64,000 nt of DNA from Afifella aestuarii (lineage in GTDB: Bacteria; Pseudomonadota; Alphaproteobacteria; Rhizobiales; Afifellaceae): positions 620,001 through 684,000 of the forward strand of contig NZ_SAUF01000002.1 of the NCBI RefSeq assembly GCF_004023665.1, read 5' to 3'. Of this stretch, positions 49,685 through 59,968 are shown piece after piece (the stretch's first letter is position 1; every line of letters starts with the position of its first letter). The notes below the pieces were generated by a model that was not told the DNA's origin, did no database searches, and worked only from the letters and a program-made list of their open reading frames with translations. Both the position numbers and the translations under genes were made by a program.

Positions 49685-49716
49685 TGCGTCCTTGACGCCG
49701 CGCTTTCACGCCTCGC

Positions 49717-49736
49717 CCCGCCCCCTTAGGGGCGGG
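49717..49736 (+). other. intra-operon GC hairpin between osmC and gcvPA
   Basis: CCCGCCCC at 49717-49724 pairs with GGGGCGGG at 49729-49736 around the tetraloop CTTA. No T-run follows, so it is not a standard terminator; it may tune or stabilise mRNA segments. Confidence 0.5.
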
Positions 49737-49774
49737 CTCTCTGGCTCTCCCCGCCACTAAGTTTCGGGTTCCAT

Positions 49775-51115
49775 ATGCGCTATCTCCCCCATACCGATCA
49801 GGACCGCGCCGATATGCTGCGCGTGATCGGCGTCGAAACCATCGACGAATTGTTTCGCGACGTTCCGGCCGACAAGCTTCTGAAAGAGGCGGTCGATCTG
49901 CCGCGACACAAGAGCGAGATGGAAGTCGCCCGGCTGATGCGCCGGCTCGCCGCCAAAAATCGTGCGGCCGGCGACGGACCGTTTTTCCTGGGCGCAGGCG
50001 CCTACCATCATCACGTGCCGGCGAGCGTCGATCACATCATCCAGCGCTCGGAATATCTGACCTCCTACACGCCCTATCAGCCGGAGATCAGCCAGGGCAC
50101 GCTGCAGACCCTGTTCGAATTCCAGACCCAGGTTGCCGAATTGACCGGCACCGAGGTCGCCAACGCCTCCATGTATGACGGCTCCACGGCGACGGCCGAG
50201 GCCGTGCTGATGGCCTGCCGCGTGACGAAGCGCTCCAAGGCGGTTCTTTCCGGCGGTTTGCATCCGCAATATCGCGAGGTCGTCGAGACGCTCGCCAATA
50301 TGGAAGACGACGAATGCATCTCGCTGCCGCCTGACCCGAAGGGTGGAGAGGATCTCCTTGCCGAGATCAGCGAAGACGTTGCCTGCGTCGTCGTCCAGTC
50401 GCCGTCTTTCTACGGTCAGCTCATCGACCTGAAGCCGCTTGCTGCGCGCTGCCGGGAAAAGGGCGTGCTTCTCGTCGCCGTCTTTACCGAGGTCGTGTCT
50501 CTCGGTCTGATCGAGCCGCCGGGCGCGCAGGGCGCCGATATCGTCGTCGGAGAGGGCCAGTCGATCGGCAATGCGCTCTCCTTCGGAGGGCCTTATGTCG
50601 GTCTCTTCGCGACGAAGCAGAAATACATCCGCCAGATGCCGGGCCGACTTTGCGGCGAGACCCGCGACCGGGAAGGCAAGCGCGGTTATGTTCTGACGCT
50701 CAACACCCGTGAGCAGCATATCCGCCGCGACAAGGCGACCTCCAACATCTGCACCAATTCCGGCCTCTGTGCGCTCGCCTTCACGGCGCATATGACGCTG
50801 CTCGGCGGCGATGGCTTGAAGAAGCTCGCTCTTCGCAACCATGAGCGCGCCTGCCGTCTCGCCGATGCGCTCGGCGCGATTTCGGGCGTCGAGGTCGTCA
50901 ACGACAGCTTCTTCAACGAGTTTACCATCCGCGTGCCGGGCGATGCGGCCGCTCTCGTGGAAAAGCTCGCCGATGCCGGCATCGTCGCGGGCCTGCCCGT
51001 GTCGCGGCTGGAACCCGATTGCGGTCTCGACGATCTCATCGTCGTCGCCGCGACCGAGACAGCCACGGACGACGATATCGCCGCCTACGCCTCGGCCATC
51101 GAGGCGGCGCTTTGA
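49775..51115 (+). CDS. gcvPA: glycine dehydrogenase (decarboxylating) subunit 1
   Basis: N-terminal half enzyme of the split P protein, 446 aa. [71 protein letters not shown] and [27 protein letters not shown] are standard. It forms a complex with GcvPB but lacks the PLP lysine. Its Shine-Dalgarno is weak. Confidence 0.96.
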   Translation: MRYLPHTDQDRADMLRVIGVETIDELFRDVPADKLLKEAVDLPRHKSEMEVARLMRRLAAKNRAAGDGPFFLGAGAYHHHVPASVDHIIQRSEYLTSYTPYQPEISQGTLQTLFEFQTQVAELTGTEVANASMYDGSTATAEAVLMACRVTKRSKAVLSGGLHPQYREVVETLANMEDDECISLPPDPKGGEDLLAEISEDVACVVVQSPSFYGQLIDLKPLAARCREKGVLLVAVFTEVVSLGLIEPPGAQGADIVVGEGQSIGNALSFGGPYVGLFATKQKYIRQMPGRLCGETRDREGKRGYVLTLNTREQHIRRDKATSNICTNSGLCALAFTAHMTLLGGDGLKKLALRNHERACRLADALGAISGVEVVNDSFFNEFTIRVPGDAAALVEKLADAGIVAGLPVSRLEPDCGLDDLIVVAATETATDDDIAAYASAIEAAL

Positions 51116-51179
51116 ACCCCATGCGCTGCCCGCTCAGCCGTTGTTTTTCATCGCCGCGCGCGATTTTGGAGACACCTTC

Positions 51180-52754
51180 ATGGTGAATGACGAACATCTT
51201 GCCCCGAGCCTCGCCACTCTGAAGCCGAAGCGGCCGACCTTTTCCGGCAACAAGGCGCTCGATATTTCCGAGCCGCTCTTGTTCGAGCTCGGCCGCGACG
51301 GCGTCTCAGGCGTCGATATCGAAGAGCCCGCGGCCTTTACGCCGCGTCTCGGTGGCCAGGAGCGGCAGGCGGCGCTCGATCTGCCGGCCCTCTCGGAGCC
51401 GGAAGCGATGCGCCATTACGTGCGCCTGTCGCAGAAGAATTACGCCATCGACATGGGGATCTACCCCCTCGGCTCGTGCACGATGAAGCACAATCCGCGC
51501 CTCAACGAGCAGATGGCGCGGCTGCCGGGCTTTGCCGACCTTCATCCGCTGCAGCCCGTCGACACCGTGCAGGGAGCGCTCGAACTCATCCACGAATGCG
51601 GCCGCTATCTCTGCACATTGACCGGAATGGCCTCCGTCGCCATGAGCCCGAAAGCGGGCGCCCATGGCGAGCTTTGCGGCATGATGTCGGTGAAGGCAGC
51701 GCTTGCCGCCCGCGGCGAGGATCGTCGCACGGTCCTGGTGCCGGCCTCCGCGCACGGTACCAATCCGGCGACGGCCGCGCTCCTCGGCTTCAAGGTCGTC
51801 ACCGTGCCGGCCGGCGAGGACGGCACCGTGGCTGCCGAGATGGTGCGCGAGATCTGCGCCAAGCATGAAGGCGATGTCGCTGCCTTGATGCTGACCAACC
51901 CCAACACCTGCGGGCTGTTCGAGCCGCAGATCGTGGCGATCGCCGAAGCGATCCACGAGGCGGGGGGCTATTTCTACTGCGACGGCGCCAATCTGAATGC
52001 GATTTTGGGCAAGGTGCGGCCGGGCGATCTCGGCGTCGACGCCATGCATATCAATCTCCACAAGACCTTCTCCACCCCGCATGGCGGTGGTGGCCCCGGC
52101 GCCGGCCCCACGGTTTTGTCGGAGGCGCTTGCGCCCTTCGCGCCGCTGCCGCTGATTGCGAAGACCGAGGAAGGCTATCGTCTCATCGAGACGGCGGAAG
52201 ACTGCGAAGAGAAGCCGTTCGGGCGCATGACCGCCTTCCACGGCCAGATGGGTATGTTCGTGCGAGCGTTCGCCTGGATGCTGTCGCACGGCGCCGACGG
52301 CATGCGGCAGGTGGCCGAGGACGCGGTGCTGAACGCCAATTACGTGCGTGCCCGCCTGCAGGATCTGATGTCGCTGCCTTTCCCGGATCATCCCTCCATG
52401 CACGAAGTTCTCTTTGATGAGAGCTTCCTGGAGGAGACGGAGGTCACGACGCTCGATTTCGCCAAGGCGATGATCGACGAGGGCTTCCATCCTATGACCA
52501 TGTATTTCCCGCTGGTCGTCAAAGGCGCGATGCTGATCGAGCCGACGGAATCGGAAAGCCGCGCGTCGCTCGATGTCTTCACGGCGACTTTGCGCGATCT
52601 CGTGATGTCCGCGAAGGCGGGGGATACGGCCCGCTTCGTCGACGCGCCGCGCTTCGCACCGCGCCGCCGGCTCGACGAGACCGGTGCGGCCCGCAAGCCA
52701 GTGCTGCGCTGGACGCCGCCTGCGAGCGAGGCAGAGGCCGAGGCGGCCGAATAA
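51180..52754 (+). CDS. gcvPB: glycine dehydrogenase (decarboxylating) subunit 2
   Basis: PLP-binding half of the split P protein, 524 aa, decarboxylating glycine and loading aminomethyl onto GcvH. The PLP lysine is in MHINLHKTFSTPHGGGGPGAGP near residue 295; MGIYPLGSCTMKHNPRLNE, GAHGELCGMM and SAHGTNPATA are also typical. The ATG at 51180 has GGAGA upstream; a longer frame from 50841 lies inside gcvPA and is rejected. It is the last gene of the gcv operon and ends 8 nt from the convergent permease gene. Confidence 0.96.
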   Translation: MVNDEHLAPSLATLKPKRPTFSGNKALDISEPLLFELGRDGVSGVDIEEPAAFTPRLGGQERQAALDLPALSEPEAMRHYVRLSQKNYAIDMGIYPLGSCTMKHNPRLNEQMARLPGFADLHPLQPVDTVQGALELIHECGRYLCTLTGMASVAMSPKAGAHGELCGMMSVKAALAARGEDRRTVLVPASAHGTNPATAALLGFKVVTVPAGEDGTVAAEMVREICAKHEGDVAALMLTNPNTCGLFEPQIVAIAEAIHEAGGYFYCDGANLNAILGKVRPGDLGVDAMHINLHKTFSTPHGGGGPGAGPTVLSEALAPFAPLPLIAKTEEGYRLIETAEDCEEKPFGRMTAFHGQMGMFVRAFAWMLSHGADGMRQVAEDAVLNANYVRARLQDLMSLPFPDHPSMHEVLFDESFLEETEVTTLDFAKAMIDEGFHPMTMYFPLVVKGAMLIEPTESESRASLDVFTATLRDLVMSAKAGDTARFVDAPRFAPRRRLDETGAARKPVLRWTPPASEAEAEAAE

Positions 52755-52762
52755 GGCCGCCT

Positions 52763-53536
52763 TCAGGCGAGGAGGAGCACGACGCCGCGGCGCAGAAGAT
52801 CGAGCGCCAGAAGCGAAACGACCAGGCGAAAGCCCAGGCGGAAGTTCTCCTCCTTGAGCCCCTTGAGGATGCGCGTGCCGAGCGCCGTGCCGATGAAGCC
52901 CGCGACCACCATGGCGACGAGGAACGGCAGCCATTCGGCAAAGGCGAAGCCGACGGCGACGAACGCCACCACCTTGAAGAGGTGCTGGGCGGTCATCATC
53001 ACGGCATGCGTGCCGATCACCTGCATGCGGTTTGAAAGAGCCGGACCGACGAAGGCGGCGACGAAGGGGCCCGTCGCGCCGAAGAACATGGTGAGGAACG
53101 TCGAGAAGAGCCCGACGAAGCCGAACAGCAGCCGCTGCGCCCCGAGCTTCATCGCCGGCAGCTTCGTCCAGATCATCACCAGGATGAAAAGCCCAAGCCC
53201 CGTCTTCAAAAGGGCTTCCGGCAGGGCGACGACGAAACGCGCGCCGAGAGTCGCGCCGATGACGCTGCCCACCAGGAACGGCCAGATCAGGCGCCATTCG
53301 GCGTGCCGCCTTTGCAACAACGCCCGCCCGGCATTGGAGCCGAGCTGGACAACGCCGTGAACAGGGATAAGTGCAGGCACCGGCAGAGCAAGCCCGAGGG
53401 CAGCAAGCATGGCTATGCCGCCGCCGAGCCCGAGGGCTGCTGTCAAAGCCGAGGTGACGACGCTCGCTGCGATGAGCAGGAGAGCGGCAAGAATGCCGAG
53501 GCTGTCAGGAAGAAGGACGGAGAGAAAGGTTTGCAT
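52763..53536 (-). CDS. TauE/SafE (TSUP) family permease
   Basis: Membrane protein of 257 aa with about seven or eight hydrophobic helices and the TSUP pattern: LGLGGGIAMLAALGLALPVPALIPVHGVVQLGSNAGRALL, RHAEWRLIWPFLVGSVIGATLG, and FVGLFSTFLTMFFGATGPFVAAF. The family exports sulfite, sulfoacetate or similar sulfur-containing anions; the substrate here is unknown. Confidence 0.85.
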   Translation of the reverse strand: MQTFLSVLLPDSLGILAALLLIAASVVTSALTAALGLGGGIAMLAALGLALPVPALIPVHGVVQLGSNAGRALLQRRHAEWRLIWPFLVGSVIGATLGARFVVALPEALLKTGLGLFILVMIWTKLPAMKLGAQRLLFGFVGLFSTFLTMFFGATGPFVAAFVGPALSNRMQVIGTHAVMMTAQHLFKVVAFVAVGFAFAEWLPFLVAMVVAGFIGTALGTRILKGLKEENFRLGFRLVVSLLALDLLRRGVVLLLA

Positions 53537-53783
53537 TCGGCGGGTGATCGATATCCTGTCAGCCTGCTCTCATCTGGATGGCCGATGATGGCAAGACGAG
53601 CCGGTGGGCAAATATGCGGCATCGTCCGGCGCAAAGCGAGGCGAGCCGGATGCCATCCTCTTTCGGACTCCCGGTTCCGCCGCCTCCTCCTTGGCGCCGA
53701 ATTTGCATGGCGGCGACACAGCTGCTTCAAGGTTGCGTGATAAGGCGGCTCGCCGAATCGCGCGCTCTCATGTTGGGGAATTC

Positions 53784-54764
53784 ATGCCTTCAATCGTTAC
53801 GCTAACCGTCAACCCGACCATCGATGACACGAGCGAAGCCGAGCTGGTTCGCCCGGTGCACAAAATCCGCACGCACCGCGGACGGATCGATCCGGGCGGT
53901 GGCGGTGTCAATGTGGCGCGTGTCGTCCATCGCCTGGGCGGCGATGTCGAAGCGATCGTCTGTCTCGGCGGCGCGACGGGTGCTCTTCTCGATGAGCTTT
54001 TGGAGCGCGAAGGCGTCAAGCGGTCCGTGGTCTCCATCGCCGGGGCGACGCGCATGGCCCATGTGGTTTTCGAGACCGCGACCGGACAGGAATATCGCTT
54101 CGTGCCCGAGGGCCCGACCCTGTCGGAAGAGGAGCAGAACGCCTGCTTCAAGCGGGTCGAAGAGACCGAATGCGACTATTTCGTTGCAAGCGGGAGCCTG
54201 GCGCCCGGCGTCTCTGAGGATTTCTACCCGCGCATCGCCGAGATGGTGACGAAGAAGGGCGCGAAATTCGTGCTCGACACGTCCGGCCTGCATCTCAGTC
54301 GCACGCTCGCCGGCAACAACGTGCTTCTCGCCAAGCCAAGCATCGGGGAGCTCGGCAGCATCGTCGGCCAGGATCTGCATGGACCGAAGGCGGCGGCCGT
54401 TGCCGCCCGCGATTATGTTCAGCACGACGGGGTCGGCATGCTCGCCGTCACGCTCGGGCGCCATGGTGCTCTTCTCGTGACACCCGAAGAGACGCATTTC
54501 TGTCGGCCTCCGGAGGTGAAGACGCGCTCCGCATCCGGCGCCGGGGACAGCTTCCTGGCCGCGATGGTGCTTGCCATTTCCCAGGGCAGAACGCCGGATG
54601 ACGCCTTGCGTCTGGCAACCGCATCCGGTGCGGCGACCGCTCTGACGCCAGGCACGGCACTCTGCTACCCGGAGGATGTGGAGGGTCTCTATGAAGAAAT
54701 CTCGACCCAGCGCATCTGGCCGGCCGACGCCCAGAAAGCCGGGCGTCGGCGTTCCATCGCCTGA
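53784..54764 (+). CDS. PfkB-family hexose kinase (1-phosphofructokinase/PfkB group)
   Basis: Sugar kinase of 326 aa starting SIVTLTVNPTIDDTSEAE, typical of FruK/LacC/PfkB. The substrate GGGGVNVARVVHRLGGDVEAIVCLG motif is N-terminal, and the ATP/catalytic region SASGAGDSFLAAMVLA (GAGD) is C-terminal. It phosphorylates fructose-1-P, fructose-6-P or tagatose-6-P by family; the neighbours give no hint. The ATG at 53784 is chosen because the frame before it lacks family features. Confidence 0.9.
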   Translation: MPSIVTLTVNPTIDDTSEAELVRPVHKIRTHRGRIDPGGGGVNVARVVHRLGGDVEAIVCLGGATGALLDELLEREGVKRSVVSIAGATRMAHVVFETATGQEYRFVPEGPTLSEEEQNACFKRVEETECDYFVASGSLAPGVSEDFYPRIAEMVTKKGAKFVLDTSGLHLSRTLAGNNVLLAKPSIGELGSIVGQDLHGPKAAAVAARDYVQHDGVGMLAVTLGRHGALLVTPEETHFCRPPEVKTRSASGAGDSFLAAMVLAISQGRTPDDALRLATASGAATALTPGTALCYPEDVEGLYEEISTQRIWPADAQKAGRRRSIA

Positions 54765-54900
54765 TTAAAGGCCCGAAAGCGAACACAAAAAGGAACCAAT
54801 TGCCTCTTTCCGGACTTGTGCTGAGGAATGCGGCGCTGCGCCTGTCGATCGGGCAGATCGCCGCCCCCCGAGGTCCAAATTCATCTGAGGAGAGAGGTAC

Positions 54901-55218
54901 ATGTCGCAGGATAGGCTCGTTTCGAAAGCGTTTGTTTCGGCAGCCTGCATTGGGCTCGCCGCTTTCATGACGATCGCTTATTCTACGATGGGTGAGGCGA
55001 CCATGGGCGAGGCAGCCGTTGACCGGACGTCGGCGGCATCCGTCGCCGAATTGTCGCCGAAGACGCGCGTCGCTCGCGCTCTGGACACGGCCTGCGCCCA
55101 CGATACCTGGCCCAACATCACGCCTGGCTGCGAAGCTGGCACGACGCGCATCAAGGCCGATCGGACGGTTCCTCTCACGCATCCGAGCGATGTACATCTC
55201 GCTACCTCGTTGCAGTGA
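54901..55218 (+). CDS. small exported protein of unknown function
   Basis: Protein of 105 aa with an N-terminal hydrophobic segment (AFVSAACIGLAAFMTIAYST) and a C-terminal two-cysteine motif ACAHDTWPNITPGCE, a pattern I recall in small secreted rhizobial proteins. The ATG at 54901 follows GAGGAGAGAGG. A perfect terminator lies 30 nt after the stop, so it is a one-gene unit. Confidence 0.78.
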   Translation: MSQDRLVSKAFVSAACIGLAAFMTIAYSTMGEATMGEAAVDRTSAASVAELSPKTRVARALDTACAHDTWPNITPGCEAGTTRIKADRTVPLTHPSDVHLATSLQ

Positions 55219-55247
55219 GGCCTTGTGGCGAGTGTTGGACTGAGACC

Positions 55248-55281
55248 ATGCCGCGGGAGAGCCCGCGGCATTATCGTTTTT
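55248..55281 (+). terminator. intrinsic terminator
   Basis: ATGCCGCGGG pairs with CCCGCGGCAT around the tetraloop AGAG, followed by TATCGTTTTT. It ends the small exported-protein transcript. Confidence 0.9.
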
Positions 55282-55385
55282 ACGCTGCGAATTTCCGGGC
55301 AAAAATCGAGATCCTAAGGCTTTGTTTACCGCTTTCTGGACAATGCGACCCTTGAGGCGGCTCGTCGCCGCCCACCGGGTCGCGA

Positions 55386-56117
55386 ATGTTTGTATCTCGT
55401 CGTCTTCGCCTGATTTCCTCGTTTCTGTCCCTCGGCGCCGTGCTGGCCCTGGCCGGCTGCGGTCACTCGCCGCAACGCATGAGCGATTTCGAATGCATGC
55501 AGCGCGTCATGTATTTCGAATCCAACCGCTCCAGCCCTGACGGCATGCTGGCCGTCGGTACCGTCGTGATGAACCGGGTGAAATCGAAGGATTTTCCGAA
55601 TTCGGTCTGTGCCGTCGTCGGTCAGAAGAAGCAGTTCGCGCCGGGCGTTCTGTCGAAGCCCATGACCGACAGCGGAAAGCCGCTCGCTGCCAAGATGGCG
55701 AAGAAGGTCCTGCGCGGCGCGCGTCATTCCGGCGTCGGCAAGGCGCGCTTTTTCCATACCGCGGGCTACAATTTTCCCTACACCAACATGAACTATGTCG
55801 TGTTGGCGGGGGGCAATTCTTTCTACGAGAAGCGCAAGGCTTTGCCGGGGCGCCCGAACCGTCCGCAGTCGGAAGTGATTCTGGCAGCAAAGTTCAACAA
55901 GCCTGTTCGCCCCGTGCGCGAAGAATCCCCGACGCTTCCGGAGGTGCGGCCCGATCGTCCGATCATGGTCGCCTCGGCGCGGCCTGTCGTGGCGCCGCGT
56001 ATGCCGGTGCCGAGCCAGTCGACGCTGTTTGCACCTGCTGGTGGCCCGACGATGGCGCCCGGTGCCCCAGCACCGCGCGCACCGGCGTCGATCGAAGAGC
56101 TGATCGCCTTCAACTGA
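55386..56117 (+). CDS. SleB-type cell wall hydrolase lipoprotein
   Basis: Protein of 243 aa with a lipoprotein signal (FLSLGAVLALAGC, LAGC at residues 22-25) and a SleB-type domain: ECMQRVMYFESNRSSPDGMLAVGTVVMNRVKSKDFPNSVCAVV (catalytic glutamate in YFES) and RFFHTAGYNFPYTNMNYVV. The C-terminal 60 residues are Pro-rich and low complexity. It should act on peptidoglycan from the outer or inner membrane. It is a paralogue of the gene at 5769-6977. Confidence 0.88.
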   Translation: MFVSRRLRLISSFLSLGAVLALAGCGHSPQRMSDFECMQRVMYFESNRSSPDGMLAVGTVVMNRVKSKDFPNSVCAVVGQKKQFAPGVLSKPMTDSGKPLAAKMAKKVLRGARHSGVGKARFFHTAGYNFPYTNMNYVVLAGGNSFYEKRKALPGRPNRPQSEVILAAKFNKPVRPVREESPTLPEVRPDRPIMVASARPVVAPRMPVPSQSTLFAPAGGPTMAPGAPAPRAPASIEELIAFN

Positions 56118-56390
56118 CGGCCGTCGACGAACACGGGTCGTGCCGCCTTCCGCGTGGCGGTGTTCCCGAGCCGATCGAAGCTTGCACCTGTGAAGCCGGT
56201 TTCCGGTTCGCCGGAGCACCTGGCTGTGCTTTTCCTCCGCGACACTCTGTCTGAAAGGCCGGAAACGCCCCAGAGGTCAGCTCTGATTGTCTGCCCGGCC
56301 TTCGTCGAAGGTTGTCGATTAGAACGGATGCAAGCTTCACGCGAGCCTCTTTTCCTAGCCGATGGCCCAGACCTCAGGCAGGAGCCTTTC

Positions 56391-58583
56391 GTGAACGTCC
56401 ACTCCGTCAAGTTCAGAATCACCGCGTTATCCGCTGCATGCGTCATCGTTTTGACGGCCGTGCTTCTGGGCTTCGGGATTTACGCCGCGCGCGACACGTC
56501 GCGCTACGTCAATGAAAACGTGGATGAACTCCTGGATCGGACAAGCAAGCAGTCGCTGCAGCGGCTGGCGAATGCTCAGGCCGGAACGATCCGCGCGGAA
56601 GTCGAAACGGCCTTCGATGCCGCCCGTAACATGGCTCGTACCTTCGAGGTGATGGCGAGCAGTGGCGGGACCGCAACCCCGATCTATCAGCGTCGCGATC
56701 AGGTGAATGCGGTTCTTCTGAGCGTGTTGAAGGACAATCCTCGCTTCAACGGCACGTACAGCGCCTGGTTGCCGAATGCACTCGATGGCCGGGATGAGAT
56801 GTACGGCGATCGCAAGGACATGGGATCGGATGCCACCGGACGCGTCCTGCCATACTGGACGCGCGATGCGGACGGAAATATCGCGCTTCAGCCGCTGGTC
56901 GAATACGACAGCGAGGCCCTGCACCCGAACGGCGTCATGAAGGGCGGCTGGTTCCTTGGCCCCCAGAAGACGGGCAAGGAGAGCATTCTCGCCCCGCTTC
57001 CCTACATCGTTCAGGGCAAGTCGGTTTATCTCGCCACCATGTCGGTTCCGATCATGGTCGACGGCAAATTTGCGGGTGTGGCCGGTGCCGATTTCGATCT
57101 CGCCTTCCTCCAGGAATTGGCGGAGCAGGTGAATGCCGACACGTACGAGGGGAAGGGTGCTGTCACGATCGTCTCTGGCGCCGGCCTCGTCGTTGCGGCG
57201 AGTGACGATCCTCAGGCGATCGGCGGCTCGTACGAGGCGATTGCTGCCAATGCTTCCGATGATTTGGAGACCCTGAAAGAGGGGCGCGCGGCGGTGAAGA
57301 CCGACGAGGCGAGCGACACCCTCAAGGTCTTCGCGCCTGTGGAGCTTGGTCGTACGGACCAGGTCTGGTCCGTCGTGATCACAGTGCCGCGCCAGGTCGT
57401 TCTCGCCGAGGCCGACAAACTCGCCGATTCGCTCGCAGAACGGGGTCGTGACGATCTCATGTCACAGGTGCTCGTCGGCCTTGCCGTGGTTTTTGCTGCG
57501 CTCGTTGCCATGGCCGTCGTCGCATCCGGCATATCCCGCCCGATCACGCAGCTCACGGGTGCTCTTCGCCGCCTGGCCTCTGGCGAGGCAGTGGATGAAA
57601 TCGCGGGCGCTGAGCGTCGCGACGAGATCGGCGACATCTCCCGTGCCGTCGATCAGATCCGCGTGCGTATTGAAGAAGAGGCGCGCCAGAAGGCGGCCGA
57701 AGACGAACAGAACCGCATCAAGCAGGAAGAAGAACGTCGCCGCACCATGCACGCACTGGCCGACGAGTTCGAAGAGGCGATGGGCGGTGTCGTTCGCGGC
57801 GTCGTCGCGGCAACCGGGCAGTTGCAGGACGCGTCGGCGACGATGAGTTCGGCGACCGAAAAGGTCGCGCGGCAGTCGCAGACGGCGGCCGGCGCGTCGG
57901 CCGATGCGTCCTCCAATGTCCAGACGGTGGCCTCCGCCGCCGAAGAGCTTGCCTCCTCGATTGCCGAGATCAAGCGCCAGGTCGACGAATCGGCCCGGAT
58001 CGCAGACGCGGCCGTCGGTGATGCGAATGGCACGGCCGGCAAGGTGCGCGAGCTTTCAGCTTCCGCAAGCCGCATCGGACAGGTGGTCGACCTCATCAAG
58101 GACATCGCCGAGCAGACCAACCTTCTCGCCCTCAACGCCACCATCGAAGCGGCGCGTGCGGGCGAGGCGGGCAAAGGCTTCGCCGTCGTGGCGGCGGAGG
58201 TCAAGCAACTCGCCGATCAGACATCTCGGGCCACTTCGGAGATCGCGGCTCAGATCTCGGAGATTCAGAATTCCACCTCCGACTCGGCCACGGCGATCGT
58301 CGGCATCACCGAGGTCATCGAGCAGATCAACCAGATCGCGACGGCCATCGCCACGTCGGTCGACGAGCAGGGGGAAGCGACCCGCGAGATCGCCGGCAGC
58401 GTCTCTCAGGCGTCCATGGGCGCGAAGACGGTCGCCGACAACATCGAGGGCATCAACGAGGCGGCCGCCGACACGACGGCAGTCGCTGGTCAGGTGGAAG
58501 GTGCTGCAACGACGCTCGGACAGCAATCGGAGACGCTGAAGGCGGTCATGGATCGCTTCCTCAGCACGGTGCGGGCCGCATGA
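56391..58583 (+). CDS. methyl-accepting chemotaxis protein
   Basis: Chemoreceptor of 730 aa: TM1 at about residues 7-30, a dCache-like periplasmic sensor (residues 35-350, with [46 protein letters not shown]), TM2 near 358-380, a HAMP domain ([19 protein letters not shown]), and the signalling hairpin [40 protein letters not shown]. Start is a GTG at 56391 with AGGAG upstream; an in-frame start at 56154 adds a non-homologous stretch. No C-terminal CheR-binding pentapeptide is seen. Ligand unknown. Confidence 0.93.
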   Translation: MNVHSVKFRITALSAACVIVLTAVLLGFGIYAARDTSRYVNENVDELLDRTSKQSLQRLANAQAGTIRAEVETAFDAARNMARTFEVMASSGGTATPIYQRRDQVNAVLLSVLKDNPRFNGTYSAWLPNALDGRDEMYGDRKDMGSDATGRVLPYWTRDADGNIALQPLVEYDSEALHPNGVMKGGWFLGPQKTGKESILAPLPYIVQGKSVYLATMSVPIMVDGKFAGVAGADFDLAFLQELAEQVNADTYEGKGAVTIVSGAGLVVAASDDPQAIGGSYEAIAANASDDLETLKEGRAAVKTDEASDTLKVFAPVELGRTDQVWSVVITVPRQVVLAEADKLADSLAERGRDDLMSQVLVGLAVVFAALVAMAVVASGISRPITQLTGALRRLASGEAVDEIAGAERRDEIGDISRAVDQIRVRIEEEARQKAAEDEQNRIKQEEERRRTMHALADEFEEAMGGVVRGVVAATGQLQDASATMSSATEKVARQSQTAAGASADASSNVQTVASAAEELASSIAEIKRQVDESARIADAAVGDANGTAGKVRELSASASRIGQVVDLIKDIAEQTNLLALNATIEAARAGEAGKGFAVVAAEVKQLADQTSRATSEIAAQISEIQNSTSDSATAIVGITEVIEQINQIATAIATSVDEQGEATREIAGSVSQASMGAKTVADNIEGINEAAADTTAVAGQVEGAATTLGQQSETLKAVMDRFLSTVRAA

Positions 58584-58843
58584 CCTGCCGGACTTTATCT
58601 CTCTCCGGCGCAGCCTCCGAGCGCCATCTTCGCCGCGCCCACGCCTTTCGCCCCTCTTCGTCCGCGCGGACGGGCAGGCCGTCTTGCCCAGGCTTCCCGA
58701 GCCACGAGCATCTCGTCCGTTCGGGATTCACCTCGCATTTCAGAGACAATCGCCTCGGATGTTGCCGAGGGTCGTACAACTTTTAGTAGTGCTTCGCATG
58801 CCGTTAGCGTAAGCTTTCCCCGTGCACAATTGGGGAGGCCATT

Positions 58844-59626
58844 ATGCGCACAGCATCGATAGCATTGTTTGCATGCGGCCTGGTTTTCGCCGCAAGCGAA
58901 GCCTGGGGTGCCTGCGGCTGCACCGGCATGAGTGTCGCCCGCGCAACCGGCAGCACGCAGATCATCTGCAGTTCGCGCGACTTCGGTGACTTTAAAGAAT
59001 GCACCAAACGGTCCGGCGGAACGCGCACCGTTTGCACGAGCACTTACGAATATGCATGCCCGGTCGGGGTCAACAGTAAGAAATGGGGCGCAAGCAAGCC
59101 CGAGCAGAAAACCGGTTTCGGCGTTACGGCGACGCTGACGGGCACCTCCTCGCAATGCACGTCCGGGCAGCTCTTGGCGCTGACGATCACGGGTGATGGG
59201 AAGACCGAGCAGAATCCACATATCAATCCGACGAACTCGACCGGCGGGACGGGCGCGCTCGTCGCGGGCGTGACCTTCGATGTCGATAACGACCCGACGC
59301 ACGCCTTTCCCGCTTATCCGATCGGCGGCGGCACGGCGACGAATCCAAAGTTTGGCGGTGACAATTACCGTTGGGCCGACAACGCGAAGGTTCTGATCGA
59401 GCGTGAGGATGGTCTCTTCCGCTGGTGGGACAATACCGATCAGGGCAAAGCCAAGAAATCCGAAGACGCCTCCTGGCGCTACAAATTCGTTTCTTGGGTG
59501 AAGGGGAGTAGCGGTCAGCCGAGCTGCGCTTGCAGTTTCGATATTTCGGTGGATTGGGGACCGGGTGCCGATCCCAACACGACTTACACGCAGGACGCCG
59601 CCTACAGCTCGAACTGCAATTGGTAA
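58844..59626 (+). CDS. cysteine-rich secreted protein of unknown function
   Basis: Protein of 260 aa with a Sec signal (ASIALFACGLVFAASEAWGA) and ten cysteines in the mature part (CGC, IIC, EC, VC, YAC, SQC, SCAC, NCNW), consistent with five disulfides. The middle is strand-rich and Gly/Thr/Asn-rich with DVDNDPTHAFPAYP and aromatic LFRWWDN. No family recognised. Start ATG follows GGGGAGG. It has no clear operon partner. Confidence 0.82.
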   Translation: MRTASIALFACGLVFAASEAWGACGCTGMSVARATGSTQIICSSRDFGDFKECTKRSGGTRTVCTSTYEYACPVGVNSKKWGASKPEQKTGFGVTATLTGTSSQCTSGQLLALTITGDGKTEQNPHINPTNSTGGTGALVAGVTFDVDNDPTHAFPAYPIGGGTATNPKFGGDNYRWADNAKVLIEREDGLFRWWDNTDQGKAKKSEDASWRYKFVSWVKGSSGQPSCACSFDISVDWGPGADPNTTYTQDAAYSSNCNW

Positions 59627-59629
59627 AAC

Positions 59630-59968
59630 TAAACGCCTGATAACAGCGCGCGCCGTCTTCGGGCGGCTGCGCATACCGTGAGAGGCGAACAGGTCCAGAT
59701 GGCTTGTCTCATACGCCACGGGAGGCGCTGTGTCCGATTTGCCTCTCGGTGCAGCAAGTGCGATCGGCCGCATTGCACTTTCGCGGAGCTTATGGCAGAG
59801 GCCATGTCATGATCTGCTCTGCCCGACCACAGACTTTTGGTTACTGGCGCTTCCGTTAGGAAGCGGCAGGGCGCAATCATTGTGTGACCATGCCGCCGTG
59901 TCTGGGCGGAAAGGTCATTTCAAGCGACACCAATCCCTGTCACGGCGGCCCTTCGAAGGGGAAGGCCC
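59630..59968. other. intergenic stretch without a recognised gene
   Basis: About 340 bp between the secreted protein and the isochorismatase-like gene. Several short frames occur on both strands but none has a good start and protein-like content. No terminator, riboswitch or repeat is evident. Confidence 0.4.

Noticed and set aside
51306-53297. 663-aa open frame on the minus strand opposite gcvPB
   Set aside because: gcvPB with its PLP motif is clear on the plus strand; the minus frame has no domain and crosses into a different gene.
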